Shown: positions 1 to 7,427 of the stretch, piece by piece
How positions within the stretch are numbered: the stretch's first letter is position 1
Layout: each line of letters opens with the position of its first letter
From: JAAYCI01 sp047972265
GTDB lineage: Bacteria; Bacillota; Clostridia; Oscillospirales; Ruminococcaceae
DNA length: 29,683 nucleotides
Direction: 5' to 3'
NCBI GenBank assembly: GCA_047972265.1
Contig: JBKEAM010000089.1
Span: 1 to 29,683 of the forward strand
Translations under genes and position numbers: made by a program
Notes under the pieces: model-generated
Databases searched by the model: none
What the model was told of the DNA's origin: nothing
The model's input: the letters and a program-made list of their open reading frames with translations, nothing else

Positions 1-456
1 TATAGCTTTTTCTGTCGTATCTACAAAATACTCGCCGCTGTTAGCTGTATATTCCTCCAGCAGCACAGAGGATATGCCCAGTTCCTTTGTTTTAATGCTG
101 TAACCCATTGTAAAGTAAAGGCTTCCGTTTGAGGTTGAAACTGCATATAAAAAACAAACCTCTCCCTCGGCACTGTAAACCAAAACTTCAAATGTTTCGC
201 CAGCCAAAAGCTGCGCAGAATCTACCGTAAATGTACTTACCCCTTCTTGCTGATATATGCTTGTATAAGATTGATTTTCAATTGCTTGTACTGTATAAAA
301 TGAGGTTCTTGTGGGTTTAAGTATCCCCTGAGATTCCGCATAATACATTTCATCAAAAACATTTTGCACCATACTGGTTTTATAAATAAATAGGCTGCCA
401 ATAAGTACTATACATATTACTAACAAGCTTGCTATGGCAATAACTGTTTTTTTCAT
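1..456 (-). CDS. Partial gene: N-terminal part of an unknown membrane-anchored/exported protein
   Basis: An open frame runs from an ATG at 456 to the left edge without a stop (152 codons), so the gene is cut off and its C-terminus lies outside the window. The protein begins MKKT followed by a hydrophobic stretch (about residues 5-25, IAIASLLVICIVLIGSLFIY), which looks like an uncleaved signal anchor or signal peptide without a lipobox. The rest is polar, rich in Ser, Thr, Tyr and Glu, and looks extracytoplasmic. An in-frame ATG at 471 is an alternative start; neither has a strong Shine-Dalgarno sequence. I do not recognise a family. Codon use is more AT-rich than in the metabolic genes to the right. 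It is separated from the upstream tetR gene by a terminator at 673-708, so it is probably its own transcription unit. Confidence 0.6.
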   Translation of the reverse strand, partial: MKKTVIAIASLLVICIVLIGSLFIYKTSMVQNVFDEMYYAESQGILKPTRTSFYTVQAIENQSYTSIYQQEGVSTFTVDSAQLLAGETFEVLVYSAEGEVCFLYAVSTSNGSLYFTMGYSIKTKELGISSVLLEEYTANSGEYFVDTTEKAI

Positions 457-516
457 ATGTTCAACCATTTCTTTTGTTGTATTGGCTTATCTCAAAAGTT
501 CAAACTGCATAGTTGT

Positions 517-525
517 ATTTTAGCA
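517..525 (-). promoter_or_regulatory. Possible extended -10 promoter for the left-edge gene
   Basis: Read on the minus strand, TGCTAAAAT gives an extended -10 (TG-n-TAAAAT) about 60 nt upstream of the ATG at 456. No convincing -35 is visible. Weak call based on motif only. Confidence 0.25.
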
Positions 526-672
526 CATAGTATCTGGCCTGCCTTTAACCATTACACTTATTTTAAAATTTATATTTTTCATTATATCATCAATAAATGT
601 TTTTTTGCCATAACATGGCAATATAAGTTTATCCCTAGTTTACTCTTTTGCACTTACTTGTTTTTACCATAC

Positions 673-708
673 AAAAAACACCCCATTTAAAACCTTGGGG
701 TGTTTTTT
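673..708 (-). terminator. Rho-independent terminator (symmetric) downstream of tetR
   Basis: Perfect 12-bp stem AAAAAACACCCC / GGGGTGTTTTTT with a 12-nt loop. The A-run and T-run make it work in either direction. It lies about 65 nt past the stop of the minus-strand tetR gene, so it most likely ends the liv-tetR transcripts. The rest of 457-771 shows no convincing gene: an open frame at 457-690 has no ribosome binding site and contains the terminator arm. Confidence 0.85.
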
Positions 709-771
709 ATTGTCCTGTTAAACCTGCTGTGTTCCTACTTAACACATAATTTTCTGTAATGCAGCTCAGGT

Positions 772-1518
772 TTATTTTTCGTCAGAGGATGGACCGGATT
801 TTTTTTGTCCTTCTTTACCGTACAGATCTTCAAAAAAATCCTCGTCCACTTCCACGTGGAACATCATGTTACCGGCAGGGGCCTGCGCCTTGGGTATCTC
901 TCCCATAGGCATCATAGGCAGAGAGGTAAACATTCCTCCATCCAGTATTTTCATAAACTCGTTTACAACGTAGTCAAGGTCTGCTTTTCCATCATGAAAA
1001 ACACCCCAGTGCAGCCCCAAAAAGCTGGTTGCGCCCATTAAAACATACGATAAAACCGTACTGTCTATTTCGCGCACTTCACCTTTCAGCTTTGCATTTT
1101 CCAGCCCTTTTACGTAAGACTGGCAAAAGGCATCGTAATATTCCCTAAACAGCTGTCTGTCTACATACAAAGATTCCCATATAATATTGTACATATACTG
1201 GTTTTGCAGTGTAAATTCCAGCCAACTGTGTAAGCCCACACGTTCGGCCTCGCGGCGTGTTTTACAGTCCTTGGTGGCCAGGCTTAAATGTTTACGAATT
1301 TGATGGCTGCATTGCAACAAAAGATATTTGTACAGGTTGTACTTACCGTCAAAATAAATATATACCGTGCCGGTTGCTACCCCTGCCAGTTTTGCAATTT
1401 CGTTTACATTTGCCCCATAATAGCCTTTTTCAAAAAACACCTGTGCCGCAGCGCTGAGAATATTGTTCAGCGTAGCCATGCCGCGCTCTGTACGCGGTTT
1501 ATTCAGTAAATGAGCCAT
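772..1518 (-). CDS. TetR/AcrR-family transcriptional regulator (liv-linked)
   Basis: A 248-residue one-component repressor. The start at 1518 (MAHLLNKPRTERG) is chosen because GGGAGGGGG lies 6 nt upstream; the frame is open for 15 more codons but those overlap the promoter. The N-terminal helix-turn-helix spans about residues 18-62 (NNILSAAAQVFFEKGY, then VNEIAKLAGVATGTVYIYF, the usual TetR recognition-helix pattern). The C-terminal half is the variable ligand-binding and dimerisation domain. The C-terminus carries an unusual Met/Pro-rich and then acidic tail (about residues 195-248). It is the last gene on the minus strand after livHMGFK, but a hairpin and its own promoter (1543-1572) separate it from livK. 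By position it probably controls the importer or the divergent acyl-CoA genes. The ligand is unknown; acyl-CoA or the transported acid are reasonable guesses. Confidence 0.88.
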   Translation of the reverse strand: MAHLLNKPRTERGMATLNNILSAAAQVFFEKGYYGANVNEIAKLAGVATGTVYIYFDGKYNLYKYLLLQCSHQIRKHLSLATKDCKTRREAERVGLHSWLEFTLQNQYMYNIIWESLYVDRQLFREYYDAFCQSYVKGLENAKLKGEVREIDSTVLSYVLMGATSFLGLHWGVFHDGKADLDYVVNEFMKILDGGMFTSLPMMPMGEIPKAQAPAGNMMFHVEVDEDFFEDLYGKEGQKKSGPSSDEK

Positions 1519-1542
1519 TTCTCGCCCCCTCCCAGCGCTGTA

Positions 1543-1572
1543 AGTATACCCCATTTTGCCCATATTTTACAA
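1543..1572 (-). promoter_or_regulatory. Promoter of the liv-linked tetR gene
   Basis: On the minus strand: TTGTAA (1572-1567), an 18-nt spacer, TATACT (1548-1543), giving a predicted start near 1536 and a leader under 20 nt. It begins at the foot of the hairpin 1573-1603, so tetR can be transcribed independently of liv. Confidence 0.5.
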
Positions 1573-1603
1573 CAGGGAGAGGCACCATTCCGGCCTCTCC
1601 CTG
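1573..1603 (-). terminator. Strong hairpin between livK and tetR (terminator or attenuator)
   Basis: Perfect 11-bp GC-rich stem CAGGGAGAGGC / GCCTCTCCCTG with a 9-nt loop, 40 nt past the livK stop. The following minus-strand sequence (TTGTAAAAT) is only moderately T-rich, so termination may be partial. Alternatively it protects the 3' end of the livK message. Confidence 0.6.
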
Positions 1604-1643
1604 CTGCTTTAGATAATTTTATACTAAAATTGTCCTTATTGTC

Positions 1644-2936
1644 TTACGCTTCGCTCAGCAAAGAATCGATGCTCTTCAGGCCTGTAATTGCTTCCCAGCC
1701 AGCCGGAGCAGCGTCGCTCATGGGCACAACCTTAGAAAGGTTCATTTCCTGGGTGCCAAGGCGCTTACCATCGCTAAAGTCGATGATGCCGCCAAACGGG
1801 TTTTGGATGGGTGCTTCTTCCAAAGCTGCCATATAGCTGGCCCATGTTACTTCCTCGCCTTCCAAGCGGCGCAGGCCTTCGCAGAAGAAGTGTGCTGCAA
1901 TCCAGCCGGTTTGTGCGTAGGCGTTCATGGCGTATTCTTCGCTAATATAGCTCTGGTACTGCTCTAAAGCAGAGGGATCATCATATGCAACCCAGCCCAG
2001 GCCGTATACGTCAAATTTGCCGCTAATGTCGTTTACAACTGCCTCGCTCATGGCGCTGGATACGTTAACATAGGTTGTAATGCAATCTTTGTTTACGCCC
2101 TGGTTGGCAAGTTCTTTTACAATGGTAGGCATGGTTGCCTGGATGGAAGCCACGATCACATAATCCACGTCTGCATTTTTAATGGTGGTAACAGCGGCAG
2201 ATACGTCGGCAGTACCGGCGGTTACCTGTGCGGATACCAATTCTACGCCGTCAACTTCGGCAACCTGCTCGGTTGCGCCGTCAAACAGGTTCATACCTGC
2301 GTCGTCGTTGGTGTAAATAATGCCAATTTTCTTTGCGTTAAACTGGCCGGCAGCGTACGCTACCATAATTTTGCCCTCGGTACGGTAAATGGGCTGTACG
2401 GGGAAGATGTTGTAGCCTTCTTCGTTGGTGGTTGCATGATCTGCATACAGCTGGCCAATACCGGTTGCAAAGTATACAGAAGGAATGCCGTATTCTTTCA
2501 GGTCTTCAATGGTTGCAGCAACTACAGGTGTGCCAAAATGGCCAACAATGGCAAAGTACTTTTCGTCTTCTACCATAGCTGTAAGTGCAGCCTTGCCCTT
2601 TACCGGATCAAATTCGTCATCGGTATAATGGTTAAAAGTAACGGTGCGTCCGTCAATGCCGCCCTCTTCGTTTACCATTTTAAGGTAAGCTTCAATACCG
2701 GCTACAAAGGGTACGCCTACCGGGGCATATGCGCCCGAGGTAGCTGCAGAGTTGCCAATGATAATTTCGGTGTCGGTAACGCCCTGCACATAGCTGCTGG
2801 GTTCGTCGCTTCCGCCAGAGGTGGTAGTGCTGCCAGATGGGGTGGTAGAACCGGTAGAGCCCGCGCTATTGCCGCACGCTACAAAGGTAAGCATAAGCAT
2901 GGCGGCCAACAGGGCTGCAAGCATACGTTTTTTCAT
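1644..2936 (-). CDS. livK: Substrate-binding lipoprotein of branched-chain-amino-acid-type ABC importer (LivK family)
   Basis: A 430-residue extracytoplasmic solute-binding protein (type I periplasmic-binding fold, Peripla_BP_6/LivJ-LivK family). The start at 2936 has GGGAGG 8 nt upstream; an upstream in-frame ATG (2981) falls inside the intergenic dyad and is unlikely. Signal peptide MKKRMLAALLAAML..., with a lipobox FVAC placing the lipid-anchored Cys at residue 21. A Ser/Gly/Thr linker (about 22-50) follows. The mature domain starts TDTEIIIGNSAATSGAYAPVG, the usual family opening. It delivers ligand to LivH-LivM. It is the fifth liv gene, 63 nt after livF, with a possible internal promoter and dyad at 2964-2991, consistent with higher expression of binding proteins. 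The ligand may be leucine/isoleucine/valine, but homologues bind aromatic acids, amides and short-chain carboxylates, so the substrate is open. Confidence 0.92.
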   Translation of the reverse strand: MKKRMLAALLAAMLMLTFVACGNSAGSTGSTTPSGSTTTSGGSDEPSSYVQGVTDTEIIIGNSAATSGAYAPVGVPFVAGIEAYLKMVNEEGGIDGRTVTFNHYTDDEFDPVKGKAALTAMVEDEKYFAIVGHFGTPVVAATIEDLKEYGIPSVYFATGIGQLYADHATTNEEGYNIFPVQPIYRTEGKIMVAYAAGQFNAKKIGIIYTNDDAGMNLFDGATEQVAEVDGVELVSAQVTAGTADVSAAVTTIKNADVDYVIVASIQATMPTIVKELANQGVNKDCITTYVNVSSAMSEAVVNDISGKFDVYGLGWVAYDDPSALEQYQSYISEEYAMNAYAQTGWIAAHFFCEGLRRLEGEEVTWASYMAALEEAPIQNPFGGIIDFSDGKRLGTQEMNLSKVVPMSDAAPAGWEAITGLKSIDSLLSEA

Positions 2937-2963
2937 TGTATGTCCTCCCAATTTCCTTTTTAC

Positions 2964-2991
2964 TGTATATTTCTTACACACATTGTGTAAA
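2964..2991 (-). promoter_or_regulatory. Possible internal livK promoter with a 17-bp dyad
   Basis: Minus-strand TTTACA (2991-2986), 16-nt spacer, TATACA (2969-2964). A perfect dyad TTACACA-cat-TGTGTAA (2974-2990) overlaps the -35 and spacer. It could be an operator, or a small mRNA hairpin between livF and livK. Confidence 0.4.
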
Positions 2992-2999
2992 AACCATAA

Positions 3000-3719
3000 T
3001 TATTGCGTGCCAAGGTAGGCTTCAATCAGGCGGCTGTCCTTTATCAGTTCTTGGGCAGGGCCTTTCATGTTTATTTCTCCTACTTCCAGCACATAGGCAT
3101 AGTCGGCTATTTTTAAGGTTTGCAGGGCATTTTGTTCTACAATTACCACTGTAGTGCCCTCTTTTTTAATTTCGCCAATAATTTCAAAAATATCTCGTAC
3201 AACCAGCGGGGCAAGCCCTAAAGACGGCTCGTCCAGCAGTAAAACCTTGGGGTTTGCCATAAGCGCGCGGGCAATGGCCAACATTTGCAGCTCGCCTCCC
3301 GAAAGTGTTCGACTCAGCTGCTTTTTACGCTCTTGCAAACGAGGAAAATACCTGTAGCAGCGTGCAAAACTCTCCTGCACGGTTTTGCGGTCTTTAACGG
3401 TAAAGGCACCTGCTTTCAGGTTTTCTTCTACTGTCAAATCCCCAAAAATCTGCCTGCCCTCGGGAGATTGCGCAAGACCAAGCGCAGCAATCTTTTCGGC
3501 CGGCATATTGGTAATGGCACGGCCATAAAAACTTATTGTGCCCGAGGTAGCGGATGTAAGACCCGATATGCAGCGCAAGGTGCTTGTTTTACCCGCACCG
3601 TTGGCTCCCAATAAGGCAACCACTTTTCCCTCTTCTACCTGTACATCAATCCCTTTTACGGCTTCTATTGCGCCATAAGAGATTTTAAGATCTTTAATTT
3701 CCAACACTATTTGGCCCAT
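3000..3719 (-). CDS. livF: ABC importer ATP-binding subunit LivF
   Basis: A 239-residue ATPase of the hydrophobic-amino-acid uptake (HAAT) family. Walker A GANGAGKTS at 38-46, Q-loop region LAQSPEGRQIF at 82-92, ABC signature LSGGE at 139-143, Walker B VLLLDEP at 159-165. The switch position is VEQN (Q196 instead of His), which is normal for LivF. Length is typical. The start at 3719 is fixed by translational coupling: the livG stop and the livF ATG share a base (TAATG). The frame extends upstream through livG but those 39 codons are not expected to be used. LivF pairs with LivG under the LivH-LivM channel and hydrolyses ATP to drive import. Confidence 0.95.
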   Translation of the reverse strand: MGQIVLEIKDLKISYGAIEAVKGIDVQVEEGKVVALLGANGAGKTSTLRCISGLTSATSGTISFYGRAITNMPAEKIAALGLAQSPEGRQIFGDLTVEENLKAGAFTVKDRKTVQESFARCYRYFPRLQERKKQLSRTLSGGELQMLAIARALMANPKVLLLDEPSLGLAPLVVRDIFEIIGEIKKEGTTVVIVEQNALQTLKIADYAYVLEVGEINMKGPAQELIKDSRLIEAYLGTQ

Positions 3720-4609
3720 TATTCGCCCTCCTCTTCGCCAAGGTAGGCTTCTTGTACCAGCTTGTTGGTTTGTATGCCCGCCGGTACATCGCAGGCCAAA
3801 AACTTGCCAAACGAAATAGCGCAAATACGGTCGCATACACCCATTACAAGGCGCATATCGTGCTCTACCAGCAAAATGGTGCAGTTATACGTATCGCGTA
3901 TGGCGCGTATCAGCTCGGCCAGTTCCTGCGTTTCCACATCGTTTAAGCCTGCTGCCGGTTCGTCCATAATAATCAGCTTGGGGTTGGTTAGCAGTGTGCG
4001 GGCAAGCTCTACTTTTTTAAGTACGCCATAAGGCTGGCCGCCTGCGGGCAGGTCTTTGCGGTCGGCAATTCCAAAAAACTCAAGTGCTTTTTCTGCGCGG
4101 GCTCTTATTTCACGTTCCTCACGGCGCGCCCGGGGCAGTTTAAGCGCTTGCTCAAAAACGGTTGCTTTAAAATCGATATGGGCACCCACCAGCACGTTGT
4201 CTATTAAAGACAATTCTTTAATAATCTCTACGTTTTGAAAGGTACGCACCAGGCCATAGCGGATAATTTTATGTACAGGCTTACCCACAAGGTTAATTAC
4301 CTGGCTCTCATCCTCTGTTTGCCTTTTTGATTTTGCCATGCGGTCTGCGTCGGTACGAAAAAACACGTTGCCGCTGTTGGGTTTATAAAACTGAGTAATA
4401 CAGTTAAACACGGTTGTTTTACCTGCGCCGTTGGGCCCAATTAAACCAAAAATTTCTTTTTCACGTACGGTAAAAGTAAGGTCATCTACCGCTTTAAGGC
4501 CGCCAAAAGCAATCGAAAGATGTTCTACCCTAAGCGCCTCTTTTTCCATCAGGGTGTTTCTGGTTTCGCCGGCTGGTGCATTGGAGGGATCCATGTAAAT
4601 ATCTGTCAT
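3719..4609 (-). CDS. livG: ABC importer ATP-binding subunit LivG
   Basis: A 296-residue ATPase subunit. Walker A GPNGAGKTT at 58-66, Q-loop RTFQN with Q125, Walker B LIIMDEPAAGL at 212-222, switch His H250 (LLVEHDM). The signature region reads PYGVLKKVELAR (193-204), a variant of the LivG-type xYGxQRRLEIAR rather than LSGGQ. Compared with the usual ~255 residues it has about 25 extra N-terminal residues (MTDIYMDPSNAPAGETRNTL) and a basic/acidic insertion around 85-110. An internal Met at residue 21 (MEKEALRVEHL) would give the standard length. I kept the longer start because its ATG overlaps the livM stop as ATGA, a typical coupled arrangement. Confidence 0.93.
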   Translation of the reverse strand: MTDIYMDPSNAPAGETRNTLMEKEALRVEHLSIAFGGLKAVDDLTFTVREKEIFGLIGPNGAGKTTVFNCITQFYKPNSGNVFFRTDADRMAKSKRQTEDESQVINLVGKPVHKIIRYGLVRTFQNVEIIKELSLIDNVLVGAHIDFKATVFEQALKLPRARREEREIRARAEKALEFFGIADRKDLPAGGQPYGVLKKVELARTLLTNPKLIIMDEPAAGLNDVETQELAELIRAIRDTYNCTILLVEHDMRLVMGVCDRICAISFGKFLACDVPAGIQTNKLVQEAYLGEEEGE

Positions 4610-5676
4610 AGTTTTTCCCCCTCCTTTGTAACATCCTTATCCTTTTTCTTGCCAATTAACGAGCGTATCAGGCGAGACACATCTCTGGGTATCTGTGCAA
4701 GCCCCTGCGGATAAAACATGATTACCAATATAATTAGGATGCCGTTAAATATGTAGGGCAGTCCGTTAATGTCTCCAATTACCGGCAGATTTTTCAAAAT
4801 CAAATCCGGCACGCCCCAAACAATAAATGCGCCAATAACAGTACCGTAAATGCTGCGGAAGCCGCCAATAACCACTGCCGCCAGCACATACAAAGAGAAG
4901 TTGAGCACCCATGTAGATGGGTAAGAGAATTTGATAAAAAACACATACAAGGAGCCTGCCAAACCCGCATATGCAGTTGCCAGCGTAAAGGCCAGCAAAC
5001 GATATTTAAGCAGGTTTACCCCCATTGCCTGGGCCGCTACCTCGCTGCCGCGCATTGCATGCAAGGCACGGCCCATTTGGCCGTTTACCAGGTTATAGGT
5101 AAGTATCATAACCAGTACAAGTGCCACAACCAGCAACAGGTAGGTTGTTTCGCGGTTAAACGCTGTGCCAAATATGGTTGGGTAGGATGCTTTTTTACCC
5201 TGCATACCGCCGGTAATATCACTTACTTGCTCAAAGGTTTTTAGCAAAATTTCGGATACGCACAGGGTGGCAATTGCAAGGTACAGCCCCGCAATGCGCA
5301 AAGAAACCAGCCCTATTAAAACCCCTATAAAGGTAGGTATCAAAACCGCCAGCAAAATTGCTATCCAAAAAGAAAGCCCCAAGTCTGCTGTTACATAGGC
5401 GGCTACATATGCACCCAGCCCCATAAAACCGGCTGTGCCCAAAGAGATAAGCCCCGAGTAGCCCAGCAATACGTTTAAACCCAGTGCCGCAATGGCATAA
5501 ATAAGTACGCCGCCAATGCTGGTAATAATGCTGTTGTTTATAATTTTTAAAGATGATGCCACCGGCAACAATGCCAGCAATGCGCCAAATAACAAAAAGC
5601 GCAGATAATGGTTTTTAAAAATTCTCTTGCCAAGGCTTGTTTTAGAAGCCAGGGGAGAGTTTACCTGATTTTTCAC
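4606..5676 (-). CDS. livM: ABC importer permease LivM
   Basis: A 356-residue inner-membrane permease of the branched-chain amino acid/LivM family. About 30 polar N-terminal residues precede a series of hydrophobic segments (from about residue 30: FLLFGALLALLPV, IGGVLIYAIAALGLNVLLGYSGLISLG and onwards). The motif GLNVLLGYSGLISLGTAGFM followed by GAYVAAY is characteristic of LivM. A conserved cytoplasmic loop MGRALHAMRGSEVAAQAMGVN (EAA-like coupling region) contacts the ATPases. The C-terminus is a charged tail (IGKKKDKDVTKEGEKL). It starts 12 nt after the livH stop and overlaps livG by 4 nt, so all liv genes form one operon. Confidence 0.94.
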   Translation of the reverse strand: MKNQVNSPLASKTSLGKRIFKNHYLRFLLFGALLALLPVASSLKIINNSIITSIGGVLIYAIAALGLNVLLGYSGLISLGTAGFMGLGAYVAAYVTADLGLSFWIAILLAVLIPTFIGVLIGLVSLRIAGLYLAIATLCVSEILLKTFEQVSDITGGMQGKKASYPTIFGTAFNRETTYLLLVVALVLVMILTYNLVNGQMGRALHAMRGSEVAAQAMGVNLLKYRLLAFTLATAYAGLAGSLYVFFIKFSYPSTWVLNFSLYVLAAVVIGGFRSIYGTVIGAFIVWGVPDLILKNLPVIGDINGLPYIFNGILIILVIMFYPQGLAQIPRDVSRLIRSLIGKKKDKDVTKEGEKL

Positions 5677-5688
5677 AATAGCTCCCCC

Positions 5689-6576
5689 TTATACCTTTTT
5701 CACTATCTTTTTGCCAATGATACCGTTGGGACGGAAAATTAAGAACAATAGTATCAAAAGATACATCAATTGCTCGCCCCAGATATCGCTTACGTAATAT
5801 GCCAAGAAGTTGCGTCCTACGCCAATGATGTATGCGCCAATAACCGGCCCATAAAAAGTTTGAAACCCACCCAGCACACAGGCAAACAATGCATTTACCT
5901 GTACTGCGTTCATTAATGTAGTGGTAACCGTAGTGGTGGGGGCAATCATAACGCCCGAAAGCATACCCAAAATTCCGGCCAGGGCCCATGCAAACATTGT
6001 TACAGTGCGTGTGGGCACGCCCATCAGGCGGGCCGTGGGCTCGTTAGAGGCCGTGGTGCGTATAGCCAGCCCTAGCTTGGTGCGCTGCAGCATGTAAAAT
6101 AATGTGCCCATTAAGAGAAGGCCGATGGAAATATTTAGTATTGCGTTGTAAGAAATAGATGCCCCTAAAAAGCTGATTTCTCCGCCTGCAATAAAGCGGG
6201 GCAGCAGCAGGGGGTCTACCCCAAACAACATGGGGGCCAACCCCAAAAAGATCATAATCAGCCCCAGCGTTATAATCTGCTTCGCCACAGGCGAAGCCTT
6301 TTTGGCGTGGCGTATAATCAGCACGTCTACCAAAAAGCCGGTAAGCACCGCCGAGACAACACCGCACAACACGCTGGCCCACAGCGGCATATTAAAGGAT
6401 GTAAAGAACATGGTTACAACAAAGGTATTAAACATCCCCATAGACCCCTGTGCAAAGTGGGTAATAAGGCTGGTACGGTAAATAATAATGATGCCAAGAG
6501 CCGCCAGCGCGTAAACGCTGCCTGTTTCCAGGCTGCGCAAAATCAACTGCAGCAGCGTGCTGAAAGCATTGCTCAC
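5689..6576 (-). CDS. livH: ABC importer permease LivH
   Basis: A 295-residue permease of the LivH family, first gene of the operon. The start is a GTG at 6576 with GGAGGGG 7 nt upstream; a TTG further upstream (6597) would place that ribosome binding site inside the gene and is rejected. Hydrophobic segments run through the protein. Family motifs include the GSVYALAALGIIIIYRTS segment near residue 20, IITLGLIMIFLGL, and the coupling loop LGLAIRTTASNEPTARLMGV. It ends with a basic tail IFRPNGIIGKKIVKKV, common for LivH. It forms the membrane channel with LivM. Confidence 0.94.
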   Translation of the reverse strand: MSNAFSTLLQLILRSLETGSVYALAALGIIIIYRTSLITHFAQGSMGMFNTFVVTMFFTSFNMPLWASVLCGVVSAVLTGFLVDVLIIRHAKKASPVAKQIITLGLIMIFLGLAPMLFGVDPLLLPRFIAGGEISFLGASISYNAILNISIGLLLMGTLFYMLQRTKLGLAIRTTASNEPTARLMGVPTRTVTMFAWALAGILGMLSGVMIAPTTTVTTTLMNAVQVNALFACVLGGFQTFYGPVIGAYIIGVGRNFLAYYVSDIWGEQLMYLLILLFLIFRPNGIIGKKIVKKV

Positions 6577-6761
6577 ATTCAGTCCCCTCCAGTACAAATG
6601 TACAAATTATTTGGCAGGCTCTGTTATTTGCCGCAAAGCCATTTCGCTTGGCTTGCTGCGCAAACAGGTACTGCCCTTGCAAATATTGAACACCAGTTCA
6701 TGTACAAGGTAAAAAAAGCCCCTTGCTGTAGTGCAAACAACATATTGGATTGGTTGATACT

Positions 6762-6804
6762 AAAATAAACCACAAGTGTTAGCTTTGTCAACTAAAAGTT
6801 TTAG
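6762..6804 (-). promoter_or_regulatory. livH: Promoter of livHMGFK with an upstream dyad
   Basis: Minus-strand TTGACA (6791-6786), 18-nt spacer, TATTTT (6767-6762), giving a start near 6755 and a leader of about 180 nt before livH. Directly upstream of the -35 is a perfect 13-bp dyad CTAAAA-g-TTTTAG (6792-6804), a possible regulator site. Confidence 0.55.
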
Positions 6805-6847
6805 GCAATAATGCAATATAAACATGTAATCTTAACTAAAAATAGTA

Positions 6848-6876
6848 TTGACACATATCGAAAAATAGTTTAATCT
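6848..6876 (+). promoter_or_regulatory. Possible distal plus-strand promoter
   Basis: TTGACA (6848-6853), 17-nt spacer, TAATCT (6871-6876). The -35 is perfect but the -10 poor, and it would give a 550-nt leader to the gene at 7428. Listed as a candidate only. Confidence 0.25.
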
Positions 6877-7247
6877 CATAATTGAACATACATTCATATT
6901 TAATATGTTTTCATATGTCATTTAACTTTAAAGTCTTTAAATATTCGTATTATCATATTTTTTAAACAAATACAAACATTCTATTTCTTGTTTTCTTTTA
7001 TTTTTTTACCTATTAATGCGCTGCTATTCACTTTTGCTTAAAAACGACACAATTGTCATATTTTTCCAATTTCTTTGTACAAAACGACAATATTATCACT
7101 TCCGTACTTTTCCATACATTTCCAACCCATAAAAACGCCGTTTGTGCATTTTAACAGTATTTATCATATATTTTTGTCATTTTGCAAAAAAGATAAAAAG
7201 ACCTCAAAACACATTGAAAAGCCCGGTTTTTTTTGATATACTTCGTA

Positions 7248-7267
7248 ATATGACAACAGTGTCATAT
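7248..7267. promoter_or_regulatory. Perfect 20-bp operator-like dyad
   Basis: ATATGACA-acag-TGTCATAT, perfect 8-bp arms with a 4-bp spacer, located 56 bp upstream of the predicted -35 at 7323. Two weaker sites of the same architecture lie at 7042-7061 (right arm TGTCATAT identical, core GACA-caat-TGTC) and 7082-7097 (GACA-atat-TATC). The length and symmetry suit a dimeric regulator such as the TetR proteins encoded on either side; which one binds cannot be told. Confidence 0.5.
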
Positions 7268-7322
7268 GTAATTCCATCGCAAATTCCTTTTTCAAATAAA
7301 TTGTCTTTTCGCAGCAGTTTAT

Positions 7323-7351
7323 TTGTATAAGTGAATAATAGTTCCTATTAT
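7323..7351 (+). promoter_or_regulatory. Promoter of operon A (KAS III-like to SDR)
   Basis: TTGTAT (7323-7328), 17-nt spacer, TATTAT (7346-7351), giving a start near 7358 and a 70-nt leader to the ATG at 7428. Confidence 0.5.
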
Positions 7352-7427
7352 AAGGTGCCCACCGCATTGCACAGCTTGGATTGGAAAGATGGATTGGATT
7401 TTTTTCTGAAAGGACTGCACTTTTAAA

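Larger units (their letters stand above)
6577..7427. other. AT-rich 850-bp divergent control region
   Basis: No convincing gene. Short open frames (6428-6682 and 7164-7367 minus, 7142-7330 plus) lack ribosome binding sites and family resemblance. The region holds the liv promoter, at least one plus-strand promoter, several dyads, a short palindrome TTTGTACAAA (7074-7083) and a tandem repeat TACAAATg-TACAAAT (6593-6607). It is far more AT-rich than the genes on either side, consistent with dense regulatory sites rather than coding sequence. Confidence 0.6.

Noticed and set aside
457..690. 77-codon plus-strand open frame
   Set aside because: No ribosome binding site, low-complexity AT-rich composition, and it ends inside a transcription terminator.
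6577..6760. T-box leader upstream of livHMGFK
   Set aside because: The roughly 180-nt leader length is suggestive, but no T-box motif (TGG-N-ACCGCG) or terminator/antiterminator pair was found on the minus strand.
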